Shown here piece by piece: positions 1 through 9,479 of a stretch of 64,000 nucleotides of DNA. The stretch's first letter is position 1. Every line of letters starts with the position of its first letter. The translations under genes were made by a program, and so were the position numbers. The stretch is from contig NC_088784.1 in the NCBI RefSeq assembly GCF_958450345.1, positions 45,136,278-45,200,277 of the forward strand, written 5' to 3'. Below the pieces are notes generated by a model. The model saw only the letters and a list, made by a program, of their open reading frames with translations, was not told where the DNA came from and did no database searches. This DNA comes from Calliphora vicina (taxonomy: Eukaryota > Arthropoda > Insecta > Diptera > Calliphoridae).

Positions 1-1333
1 TTTTTAGGAGTTATAAGCGTTTAAAAATGTTACTAACACATATGCAAAAACGTGTATATGTGAACCTTAATCTAAAATGTAAACAAATCAATGCATGTTT
101 GTCCAATTTGTTGTTGTAAATAAATAAGAGAAATAATTAAACAGTATGATTTCGCTCTGTTTTAAGTGAGAGTTGTTATAGAAAACAAAGAAGAAGACTT
201 TAGTAATTTAAAGTCACTTAAAAAAAATATATTATGAAGGTGTTTTTTTTAATTTCTAACTCCAATATGCATAAGCAATTTTTAAATTTATCAAAGGTTT
301 ATAAAACAAAATTTCCATTCAAAATTGTTCTTAAAAACTGCATATGGGGGTAAATATGTAATTGTATAATTAAATAGTTATTTTATAATATTTGCAGAAC
401 TATTATTGTGACGGTTTTCAAACTTCATACGAATCAATTTCTTATCACTGCATGAAGTTTAATCAAAAATGGTACGGATACAAAGTAAATTGTTATTTCT
501 AAATATTTTGTGAACTATAATTGCAAGATTTTTAAAATTTTGTCTAAATAGCTCTTTTATCATTTTGCATAGTTTCACTGAAAATTTTCGGGATTGGAAC
601 AGTGGGCGTGGCACATCCAATACAAAATAAATATTTAATTTCGAATATCTGGATAACTATAACTGTAAAAGTGTTTAAACTTTTTACGAATTAATTTCTT
701 ATTAATGTGCGGAGTTTAGCTGAATATAGACGGAATAAGATTAGAGGGCGTAGCACCTCCTATACAGAGTAAATATTGATTTCGAATATCTGGGGAACCA
801 AAATGGAAGGGGTCGGAAAAGGAGGTGAGTCAACTATCATACAAAGTAATAATTGCAAGGTTCTTCAAACTTTGTCTGCATAGCTCTCTTACAATTTTAC
901 ATAGATTGGCTGAAAATGGTCGGGATTGCATTAGTGGTCGTGGGGCAAAGTAAATAATTAATTTTGAATATCTGGAGAACTATACTTCTAAAAGTATTTA
1001 AACTCTGTATCAATCAATTTATTACCATTCTACGGAGGTGAGCTAAAAATGATTTTATTTCTGATTCCTGTTCGAAGTTTAGCTAAGCATGATCGGCTTA
1101 GTAGGAATTACCCCTCCCTTATAAAGGAAAGTTAAAGTAAAGCTTCATATTTACATAAAAGGATTAAAAATGGATGGGATCAGAGCAGTGGAGGGGTATC
1201 TCCCATACCAATTTAGTTAGTTATTTTCGAATATCATGTGAACTGTAATTGAGAGATTCTTAATATTTTGTATATGTAGTTAGGTTTTAATTTTACTAGG
1301 GTAGGGGTAGCGAAGTGCACCGGGTTATACTAG
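1..1333 (+). mobile_element. Helitron-like (DINE-type) repeat array, 3' end at 1333
   Basis: From about 380 to 1260 a degenerate unit of roughly 130-200 bp recurs: a GGGCGTGGCACCTCC-like stretch, TACAAAGTAAATA, then TTTCGAATATCTGG and GAACTATAA. The array ends with AGCGAAGTGCACCGGG followed by CTAG at 1330-1333 and a host T. A short GC hairpin immediately before CTAG|T is the usual Helitron 3' end, and the same end occurs at 7955-7958. No Rep/helicase frame is present, so this would be non-autonomous. The 5' end is not identified; the first 340 bases show nothing recognisable. A related array occurs near 45450-45760. Confidence 0.5.
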
Positions 1334-1351
1334 TTTTAATTATTACACTTA

Positions 1352-1478
1352 CCCCCAGTAACACGAAGTCTGGTTATGTATTAACTAATAGTTAAACTGA
1401 CAGTTTTCATACAAAAATATTCTTAACCGACAATTTAACTATTAGTTAGGCCATAACCAGGCTTCGTGTTAATGGGGG
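1352..1478. mobile_element. 127-bp palindromic MITE, TTA duplication (PIF/Harbinger-like)
   Basis: Near-perfect inverted repeat starting CCCCCAGTAACACGAAG and ending CTTCGTGTTAATGGGGG. It is flanked on both sides by TTA (1349-1351 and 1479-1481). Three-base TTA/TAA duplications are characteristic of PIF/Harbinger elements. There is no coding capacity; almost the whole element is arms. Confidence 0.7.
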
Positions 1479-1494
1479 TTATAGACATTATAAA

Positions 1495-1640
1495 GTTAGC
1501 TTATATGCATCTTAGTGAAGTTAGTGTTAGGAATAGGGGATAATATTTAGGGAGACTTTTTGGTACTTTTTCTTTATTGGAATGGTACTTTTTGTAATTT
1601 CTTCACCAATGAACCTAGAAACATGAAATAAAGCTTATAT
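1495..1640 (+). mobile_element. Left remnant of Helitron-like GGTACTTTTT array, split by long-TIR transposon
   Basis: One unit of the roughly 118-bp repeat (GGTACTTTTTCTTTATT.. AATGGTACTTTTTG.. AACCTAGAAACATGAAAT AAGCTTATAT) lies directly left of the long-TIR transposon. The remaining units continue at 7008, so the transposon split this array. Confidence 0.5.
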
Positions 1641-2480
1641 GGGGCATTTCACGTCAAGTGAACCAACTTTTGAAATCGATGTCTTCCGATCGCGATGAAA
1701 TTTGCACCAATGTTAGTTCTATTGGATAGTAATTCGGACACCATTTTTCAACAAGATCGGTGAAGAACTCTCTGAGTTATAGGAGGTCAAAATTTGACAT
1801 TTTGGCCAAACAGGTGTTTTTTTTTATCCATATAACTTATTACCTATTGTTCTTAGCAAAATGTGTCCCAAATAGTTTAGATAGCTATTTATGCAATCTT
1901 TCGAAAAAAAAAAATTAAAAAAATTTAATAAAATATTTTTTATTTTTTTTTTTTTAAATCAAAAATATTTTTGACTTTTTTTTCAAAATGGGCCCTTTTT
2001 TTTTTTTATTTTTTTTAAGAAAGCTTAGGTCTTTTCCTAAGCGACCTATATGGTCGCTTAGTGGGATGCGAGTGGGATATCTATCAAAAAAAATATTTTG
2101 TAACTCAAGATTTAGACCCATTTTTAATTTTTTTTTTTTTTGCTCAGAAGAAAGCTTATGTGTTTTCCTTTAACACCCTTTTTGTCGCTTAGTGGGATGC
2201 GAGTGGGATATCTATAAAAAAATGTTTTGTAACTCAAGACATACAATTTTTTACTTTTTTTTGAAAAATCAAAAACCTTTTTGACTTTTTTTTTTTAATA
2301 AAAAATTTTTTATTAATTTTTTTTTCTCAAAAGAAAGCTTAGGTCTTTTCCTTTAAAACCTTTTTGGTCGCTTAGTGGGATGCGAGTGGGATATCTATCA
2401 AAATAAATGTTTTGTAACTCAAGACAAAGGTTTTTAAATTTGCACTATTTTAATTTTTTTCATATTTGTGTGTAAACCTA
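1641..2480 (+). repeat. Left TIR of long-TIR transposon copy 1, with three subterminal repeats
   Basis: About 0.8 kb, matched in inverse at 6150-7007. The outer 270 bp are unique sequence. Further in, a block of roughly 150-165 bp occurs three times: GTCGCTTAGTGGGATGCGAG, TGGGATATCTATC, then TTTTGTAACTCAAGA (starting near 2050, 2186 and 2366). The first block also has a 10-bp palindrome, CTAAGCGACC/GGTCGCTTAG. The blocks are separated by poly-T/poly-A runs that create spurious Phe/Lys-rich open frames. Confidence 0.85.
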
Positions 2481-2806
2481 AAAATTAAACTTACGCAGAG
2501 AAACTAGACACATTAGCCTTTCCGATGGTATGTAACATACCCAACTAAAATTTCATAGCCTCGATACTGTAATACCCATAATATGTTAACCTCAGGAATA
2601 AAAATAACTTTTTTTCTATGGAAATGTTGAATAATTTAATTTTGTTATTTATTTGTAATAATAATTAATTTAATATATAATAATAATAAAAAGATGAATA
2701 ATTTAGTAAAATTTAATCTTAATCACAATATATCAATTTATATAATAACTATTTTTACACTTAATTTAAGTTTTTAAATTTTCAAATATCCATACTTTTA
2801 TCCTCC

Positions 2807-4587
2807 TTATTTGTCACCTTTATTAGCTGCTTTTTTTTTGTCAATCCTTTCTTGGCGTTATTAGATTCAGCTACTGATTCGCTGCTGGCTTCTTTTTTGG
2901 CTTTGGAAAGAAATCGCATTGAGTAGATGCAGAAAACTTGTTTAATTTGAGTCTTCCATCGACAAGCGGTATGAAAGCATGGTATTGAACAGTGCCATCG
3001 ATTGTTACCGCAGCATCGAATCTGCTCTTTAGTGTTTTCAATGTTTCCTCATGCTACTAAAAACTATTTTAGTTTCTTTACAATAATTCTTTGCCCAATG
3101 GAATAAAGCAGTCGCATCTAAGATGCGATCTTGATGAGAGCACTGGAGGCTATACTTCGCTGCATTTCTTTTGAGGTTTGCTCCAATACCATCACATGCT
3201 CCTTTACCATGAGCAGTAGGATGAAAATGCCACTCAGCTGGCATTCCAAAATCTTTTTCATGAGCTGTAAGATTTGCGAAGCTTCTTTTGTTTTTAAAAT
3301 GTTGACGAGCTCCGTCCGAAACGTAGTATACCTTTTCTACTGTAAATTTTGATTTTAGATAATTTAGTATTATCTTCTGGTACTCATAAACTGCAACGGT
3401 GTCATGTTTTAAATCGTCGGATATGATTGCCATACTTTTGTGTTCCAGGTTTTCTTCTTTCATGTAGTAAATAACTACTGTGAATATAGTTGCTTGGTCG
3501 TTATTGAAGTGGAATGCTTGTATGGAATCCTGAAGAACATATTTATAGTTCTCTGCGAAATCAAATGAAATAATGAATTCACCAGACTTCAAATGTGTTT
3601 TCAAGTCCTTGAAGAATGACCACTGCTCTTTGACTAAAAAGTCATGGGTTCTCAAATTTAGCAATCCTCTACACAGTTCTTCCACAAAATCATCCACATT
3701 TAAAATTATGGTTTTCAGTGTGCATCTTTCAGTCTGAAGCCAAGATTCAAATTTTAAGTTGAGTTTTGAGTTCCGCTGATTCCTGCCAAAACGCAATGTT
3801 TTGGCCTCAGTTGTGTAAATTTTGTGAATCCAATTTTGACATCCTCGTATTCAGATTGAAATGTTGCGAATAATTCATTGAGGTTACAGAGAACCATTCT
3901 CTTCTGCATTTGAACTTTCTTGCCATCGATTCGTACAGACATCCAGTCTTTCATCCCTGGCATCAGGCGACTCATATCATCTCGCTGATAAAACCGAGTT
4001 ATTAGAGATTTAGTATCGCACTCCAAAGTTTTCCCCTTCTTTTTGTTTGGGAGTGTGAGAATCCCATGCTCAGCAACCAATTGTTTAGCAATTCTTGCTT
4101 TTCGTTGAGACGTTCCAAACTCAGTCATTGTTTTTGCAGAACTCCATGTTCTTGGAGCAAGCGTGAGAAGTTGAATTCTTTCAGCTTCACTCTGTGACGT
4201 TTTGTATTTCTCTTTTATTTGTTCAAGAACTTCTACTGCATCCTTATGGTATTGGTTTCGACACTCATTCGTTGAATTTGAAAAGTTAGAATAACCATCA
4301 TCAACAGTTCTGTCTTCATTCTCGGAATTACTTTTGTCTTCATCTGGAATAACTTCAACGCAAGGCTCATTACTATTCAAATTCGGTAATTCGTTCAACT
4401 TTCCGAGCTCTTTCCTGCATGATCCACAAATTTTAAATCGTTTTGACATCGTAGGGAATTTTTTTAATAAGCCGTCGGAAATATTTCGCATATCAGATGA
4501 TCTGTGCTTCATTTTGTTAAAGGGATTAAAACAAAAAGACGAATAAATTTCATTTTCAACCTTAGCCTTTTTAGAAGTCGTAGACAT
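2807..4587 (-). pseudogene. Transposase of long-TIR transposon copy 1, broken by frameshifts
   Basis: Cut-and-paste transposase of the surrounding element, in three frames. 3754-4587 gives the N-terminal 277 residues, with a zinc-binding-like CGSC (in FKICGSCRKEL), an acidic low-complexity linker, and LRPKHCVLAGISGT just before the break. 3038-3796 gives the catalytic half: ISFDFAENYKYV, NNDQATIFTVVIYY, YVSDGARQHFKN, DFGMPAEWHFHPTAHGKG and CDGIGANLKR, with Asp residues in DFAENY and SDGA as likely metal ligands. The last frame ends ..KKAANKGDK at 2807. The first break (about 3790) removes the HSVCVC-type cysteine segment expected after GISGT, probably a small deletion. The second, at AGCATGAGG near 3045, occurs identically in copy 2. 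I recognise the family from many unannotated insect and hydra proteins; the superfamily name is uncertain. Confidence 0.8.
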
Positions 4588-4939
4588 TTTGAATTTTGTA
4601 AGTATTTATGTAAATAACACACGTCTTAACTTTAACGCTGTTTCTAAAAAACTGATTTCCGTATGTCTTCAGAATGACAATAAATAGTTTTTTAAGATCA
4701 TATAGGTAGTACGTTTTAATGAATGAGTCTAAAATCTTTTATTAGGGTCAAGAAGGGCTTACATACTAAAGTACCTAGTTTAACCAAATGTTACAAATAA
4801 TAATAAAAACAAGTAAGAGTGCTATATTCGGCTATGCCGAATCTTATATACCCTTCACCTTTGTTGTGGATGCATTATTATTTTTTATAATTAGTATATA
4901 TGTATGTATGTACATTGCCCACTTTCAGCGTACAGCATC

Positions 4940-5410
4940 CTAAATTTATCAAGAACACAAAAAACAACAACAACGCCAAACGAAACAAAACACCAAAAGA
5001 AAAAACAAAATACGCAAGCCAATGAAACCAACACACGTCCAAACATACGTTTAATTGTATAAAAAACAACAACGCCAAAAGAAACAAAACACACATACGA
5101 TTTGTTGCTTTTTTGTCCAAACATACGATTTGTTGCTTTTTTGTCAAAAAACCAACACACAACCAAACAAACGTTTAGTTGTATAAAAAACAACAACAAC
5201 GCCAAAAGAAACAAAACACAAAATACGCAAAGCATGCACAACCAGCATACGTTTTGTTGCTTTTTTGTAAAAAAAACCAACACACAACCAAACAAACGTT
5301 TAGTTGTATAAAAAACAACAACAATGCCAAAAGAAACAAAACACAAAAAAAAAACAAAATACACAAAACTTGCACATCCAAACATACGTTTTGTTGTTTT
5401 TTTGTTAAAG
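4940..5410. repeat. Tandem repeat of about 112-120 bp inside the mini-me-like element
   Basis: A CAACAACAACGCCAAAAGAAAC.. AACACAAAAT.. TTTTGTTGCTTTTTTGT.. CCAACACACAACCAAACAAACG unit recurs about four times (near 4966, 5065, 5199 and 5308). Its skewed composition opens long but meaningless frames in several directions. Confidence 0.7.
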
Positions 5411-5593
5411 CATGCAATACATTGTGTTTTTTGATGAAATTTTCAGAGGTTGTCTCGGATTTTTGCTCATATCTCCGTTATTTATGGACGGATTTTGCTG
5501 ATTTTAAATAGCAAAATTCTCGAAAGTATGTCTGACAGAATTGTTGAAGATTTGGATCCCGGAGATATCTGGGGCCTTCAGAAAATTGATTTC

Positions 5594-5606
5594 AACAGAC
5601 AGACAG

Positions 5607-5672
<66 letters not shown>

Positions 5673-5677
5673 GGACA
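5594..5677 (+). repeat. (GACA)n microsatellite
   Basis: About twenty ACAG/GACA units with two GACG interruptions, immediately before the conserved GACATGGCTTAATCGACTC core of the mini-me-like element. Confidence 0.9.
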
Positions 5678-6149
5678 TGGCTTAATCGACTCCGCTATCT
5701 ATAAGGATCCAGAATATATATACTTTATAGGGTCGGAAATGAAAAATGTAGAAATTACAAACGGAATGACAAACTTATATATACCCTTCTCACGAAGCTG
5801 AAGGGTATAATAAACCACCATATAAATAACCTACCTGTCAACTTCTACCTCTGCACCCACTTCTTAAAGTCAAATGTCATAAAATAATAAATAAACTGGT
5901 ACTTCGGAGAAGGGCCATAAAATATTTCCACTTGATTCCAAAAATTTGTTTCTGGGGCACCTGATATTTTAACAATGAAAATCACGTGCGCTGAAAACTA
6001 CCTCTAGGATTGACTAAAAAAGCCGCAAAATACAAAACTCAGACAATTTTTGGGGGTGGAAAATTAATAGCGGTCGGCCTCATATTGCACCCCTCCAGTG
6101 GCTATTATCGGTCAGTTGTTGTGGTTTTTATTTTTAAGGTTTTAGAAAC

Positions 6150-7007
6150 ACTTACACACAAATATGAAAAAAATCAATTTAAAAACATTTGTCTTCCTTT
6201 TTGGTCGCATCCCACTAAGCGACCAAAAAGGTTTTAAAGGAAAAGACCTAAGCTTTCTTTTGAGAAAAAAAATTAATAAAAAAAGAGTCCATTTTGGAAA
6301 AAAAAAGTCAAAAAGGTTTTTGATTTTTCAAAAAAAAGTAAAAAATTCTATGTCTTGAGTTACAAAATATTTTTTTTATAGATATCCCACTCACATCCCA
6401 CTAAGCGACAAAAAGGGTGTTAAAGGAAAACACAAGCTTTCTTCTGAGGAGAAAAAAAAATTAATAAATGGGTCCATTTTTTTAAAAAAAGTCAACAAAG
6501 TTTTTGATTTTGCAAAAAAATTCAAAAATTTTAAATCTTGAGTTACAAAATATTTTTTTTGATAGATGTCCCACTCGCATCCCACTAAGCGACCATATAG
6601 GTCGCTTAGGAAAAGACCTAAGCTTTCTTAAAAAAAATAAAAAAAAAAAATAAAAAGGGCCCATTTTGAAAAAAAAAGTCAAAAATATTTTTGATTTAAA
6701 AAAAAAAATCAAAAATATTTTATTAAATTTTTTTAATTTTTTTTTTCGAAAGATTGCATAAATAGCTATCTAAACTATTTGGGACACATTTTGCTAAGAA
6801 CAATAGGTAATAAGTTATATGGATAAAAAAACACCTGTTTGGCCAAAATGTCAAATTTTGACCTCCTATAACTCAGAGAGTTCTTCACCGATCTTGTTGA
6901 AAAATGGTGTCCGAATTACTATCCAATAGAACTAACATTGGTGCAAATTTCATCGCGATCGGAAGACATCGATTTCAAAAGTTGGTTCACTTGACGTGAA
7001 ATGCCCC
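6150..7007 (-). repeat. Right TIR of long-TIR transposon copy 1
   Basis: Inverse of the left TIR: three copies of CATCCCACTAAGCGAC near 6207, 6393 and 6577, then the outer unique part ending CACTTGACGTGAAATGCCCC. Small differences from the left arm (for example TGTCCCACT at 6567 and CACATCCCACT at 6392) show the arms are no longer identical. Confidence 0.85.
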
Positions 7008-7958
7008 ATATATAAACCGAGTGAGTGGGAAACCATAAGTGTGGGTTTTTTGGTACTTTTTCTATATTCTAATGGTACTTTTTTGAATTTTCTATAACAA
7101 TGAACTTAGAAACATGAAATTAAGCATATATGGTCCTAGGCGAGTGAGAATTCTAAGGGGAGACTTTTTGGTACTTTTTCTTTATTCTAATGGTACTTTT
7201 TTGAATTTTCTATAACAATGAACTTAGAAACATGAAATTAAGCATATATGGTTCTAAATGAGTGAGAATTCTAGTGGTATAATTTTTGGTACTATTTCTT
7301 TATTCGAATGGTACTTTTTGTAATTTATTCACCAATGAAACTATATACATGAAATTAAGCTTATATGGACCCGAATGACTTGGAAACCACAAATGTGGGC
7401 TTTTTGGTACTTTTTCTATATTCTAATGGTACTTTTTTAAATTTTTTGTAATAATGGACATAGAAATATGAAATTAGGCGTATATGGTCCCAAGTGAGTG
7501 AAAATTCAAGGGCATACTTCGTGGTACTTTTTCTTTATTCTCATGGGTACTTTTTTGAATTTCCTATAATAATGGACCTAGAGTTTCCAAAAAATCGAAG
7601 AATTTCAAAACCGATTAGTTGATAATATAGGAAATGATATACAAATCTAAAATTCAAACTTGACGGGTTATGGTTTAGTGAATTCGAATTCAAAAGTGAT
7701 AATCAGAGGTACTATTTCTGAAATGGTACTTTTTGAATATTTTATAATAATAAACCTAAAAATTTAAAATTAGGCACACATGATTCTGAATGAATTTGAA
7801 TTCACAAAAGGTGCCTTTGGTGGTAACTTTCTTTAGCATTTTCTATAATGGACCCAGAAACATGAAATTAGACATTTAAAATTGGATTCACAAAGGGAGA
7901 CTTAATAGTACTATTTCATTCTTCTAATTGGGGTGGCGAAGCGCACTGGGTCAGCTAG
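7008..7958 (+). mobile_element. Helitron-like array of about 118-bp units, 3' end CTAG at 7955-7958
   Basis: The motif GGTACTTTTTC recurs about every 118 bp (7051, 7169, 7287, 7404, 7523), with decayed units near 7708 and 7830. Each unit also carries a second GGTACTTTTTTGAATTT and a GAAACATGAAATTA block. The array ends GGTGGCGAAGCGCACTGGGT then CAGCTAG|T, the same hairpin-plus-CTAG terminus as at 1333. Bases 7581-7680 are also found, inverted, around 32505-32665. There is no open frame. Confidence 0.55.
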
Positions 7959-8289
7959 TTCATAATAAAATTACTATTGGCTTCGCTCAGAAAATTTATT
8001 TTGCATTGCGGCCTTCAGCTTCGCTCAGAGAAGTTGTTTTGCATTGAGCATTCTGGGCGAAGCCGGTTTTTGATACACCCCAGAGGAGAATACCTTTGCA
8101 ACCGGCCGAAGTCCGGCAATGCAAAAAGTTTTTAGTATGCGAAGACGGTTACGTTTTGGTTGGTGGTTTAGTTCCTTTAGTTGGGGATTTATTTCATTTA
8201 GAACTTTTGGGTTTTAATTCATAATGAATTAAGCCCCAATTATGGGGTTTTAATTAATTTGTGGTTTGGGGACTTTGTTCGTAGCGCCT
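7959..8289. other. Unassigned repetitive stretch with GGGGTTTTAATT repeats
   Basis: Contains two GGCTTCGCTCAGA-like repeats (7979, 8011) and three short repeats of ATTAAGCCCC/GGGGTTTTAATT near 8210-8260. It may be retrotransposon leader or LTR debris belonging to the BEL fragment that follows. No gene seen. Confidence 0.3.
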
Positions 8290-8775
8290 AAAAACTCATT
8301 TTCGCTTTCAACAATGTTAAGCCGTATTGAAGCTTGCCTGAACTCAAGACCATTAACCCCTGGTCATTTTTTGATTGGAGAACCTCTTTTGGCACCCCCT
8401 GAACCCAATCATTCCGATCTCTCTTGGAGTATTGCTAATAGATTGCAAAAACTCAACGTTCTCCATCATCAGTTTGCTCAGCGATGGAAAGCGGAATACC
8501 TCAAAGAACTCCATCGGAGAACTAAGTGGAAATATCAACAAAGCGACTTAAAAGTAGTAGATATAGTTGTGATCCGTCAAGATAATTTACCCCCGAATGA
8601 ATGGCGCTTAGGTAGGATAGAGAAGACTCTTTTAGGGCAAGATAGTAAGGTCCGCTGTGCGGACGTGAGAACAGCTTCAGGCAATTTTACCCGGCCCGCA
8701 ACAACAAACCCCGTTCACAATTCTTATTTTACCCCGCAGAATCCTCACCCTTCCTTGTTGCAGTATAGCAAGGGG
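8290..8775 (+). pseudogene. BEL/Pao retrotransposon pol fragment (integrase C-terminus)
   Basis: One open frame of about 160 codons matches the end of BEL/Pao polyproteins: IEACLNSRPLTP, PGHFLIGEPLLAPPEP, HHQFAQRWKAEYLKELHRRT, DNLPPNEWRLGRIEK and a final VRTASGNFTRPATTN. In complete elements about a dozen residues separate the SRPLTP and LTPGHFLIG motifs; here they are fused, indicating an internal deletion. Everything upstream (gag, protease, RT, RNase H, integrase core) is missing. A G-rich polypurine tract (8771-8781) follows, then a probable LTR start. Confidence 0.85.
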
Positions 8776-8781
8776 GCGGGA

Positions 8782-8980
8782 TGTTTATGCGCACAGTATA
8801 TTTGGCCAGTTATTGTTCACTGGCCATTCTATTTATTATACTCTTAATTTTTGTAATTGTAATACGATCACTTACTTTTGTAAATCCCGAGAGTACGATA
8901 CGTAAAGGTGAAAAAACATAAAACCCCGAAACGAATAAAACCCCATTTTTATATTTAAAAACCCGATAAACTTATTTTTA
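8782..8980 (+). mobile_element. Probable start of the BEL element's 3' LTR
   Basis: TGTTTATGCGC begins directly after the purine tract AGGGGGCGGGA, as expected at the pol-to-LTR junction of BEL elements. The downstream sequence has AAAACCCCGA repeats. The LTR's 3' end and a second LTR copy are not found, so the right boundary is a guess. Confidence 0.35.
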
Positions 8981-8982
8981 TT

Positions 8983-9330
8983 TTATAAAACCCCGATATT
9001 TTCGAGGAAATATTTCAAGGAAACAGCATTGAAATTGCTAATGCACATGACACTGCACGGCGCACCTGTATCTAATTCCATATCGACATTCTTACCATTT
9101 AGATTCACCGTGATAATCTTCCATGCCACTGCGCCGGCCGTTTTCACGATGCCAACTTGATTTATAAACTGCACCATCTCATTATCATCATCACCTGCCG
9201 ACTCCGATACTTGTTTTAAAACCGCCTTGCACACTATGCATATATGACCTAATTTACCGTACGAAAAATATTTAACATTTTTAAATTTACAATCCCGTCG
9301 TAGATGTTGACCACCACACCCGTAGCGTTT
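8983..9330 (-). pseudogene. Gypsy-type gag-pol fragment (zinc knuckles and protease)
   Basis: Reading the minus strand, two degenerate CCHC knuckles (GCGGQHLRRDC and KLGHICIVCK, each missing its first cysteine) are followed by the aspartic-protease active-site region VDMELDTGAPCSVM. The order nucleocapsid then protease is that of a Ty3/gypsy Gag-Pol junction. The fragment stops soon after the protease motif and lies tail-to-tail with the BEL fragment. It is a relic, not a gene. Confidence 0.75.
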
Positions 9331-9479
9331 GGTAGTTGTTGTTGTAGTTATGTGGGTTCTGTGGTATTACTGTCACCTGTGTTCACAGCGTTCGTTGAGC
9401 GTTGAGTCAATTCTCTGGAATAAGCAATTTCATACGCATCTGAAAAATGTTCTAATCATAAAATAATATATCCATAGAA

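Larger units (their letters stand above)
4810..5810 (-). mobile_element. mini-me / Helentron-type non-autonomous element (GACA microsatellite)
   Basis: Copy 2 of the host transposon reads ..AATAAAAA/TAAACCACC.. without interruption. Copy 1 has 1001 bp between the same bases, which fixes both ends: CAAGTAAGAGTGCTATATTC at the left and GAAGGGTATAA at the right, inserted between A and T with no obvious duplication. The right end forms a 10-bp stem (TATACCCTTC/GAAGGGTATA), as in the terminal hairpin of DINE/INE-1-like elements. It also holds a (GACA)n tract followed by GACATGGCTTAATCGACTC, features described for dipteran mini-me elements. The class is inferred; the insertion boundaries are seen directly. 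Confidence 0.7.
1641..7007 (-). mobile_element. Long-TIR DNA transposon, copy 1 (candidate Sola-like)
   Basis: Both ends carry the same roughly 0.8-kb inverted repeat beginning GGGGCATTTCACGTCAAGTG. The flanks read ATAT|GGGG and CCCC|ATAT, a 4-bp target duplication also seen at copy 2 (39390-43109). A transposase gene on the minus strand (2807-4587) lies between the arms. The element sits in the middle of the GGTACTTTTT array and is itself interrupted by a 1-kb mini-me-like insertion (4810-5810) that copy 2 lacks. Long TIRs, the 4-bp duplication and the transposase motifs suggest a Sola-like superfamily. That name is my inference from memory and needs a database search. Confidence 0.85.

Noticed and set aside
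3040..3070. Programmed ribosomal frameshift in the long-TIR transposase
   Set aside because: No slippery heptamer at the required place, and the new frame has two TAG codons just upstream of the junction; a shared indel is simpler.
4878..5511. Phe/Cys- or Lys/Asn-rich frames of up to 164 codons
   Set aside because: Products of the skewed CAACAACAACGCC-type tandem repeat in the mini-me-like element; several overlapping frames are open at once, which is a composition effect.
6010..6237. 75-codon frame (MTKKAAKYKTQT..) also present at 40016-40414
   Set aside because: Conserved only because both positions are the same part of the long-TIR transposon; it runs into the poly-A/T blocks of the TIR and has no recognisable domain.
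8983..9330. Domesticated gag/protease gene
   Set aside because: The zinc knuckles have lost cysteines and the frame is short and bounded by debris, so it reads as a decayed retrotransposon.
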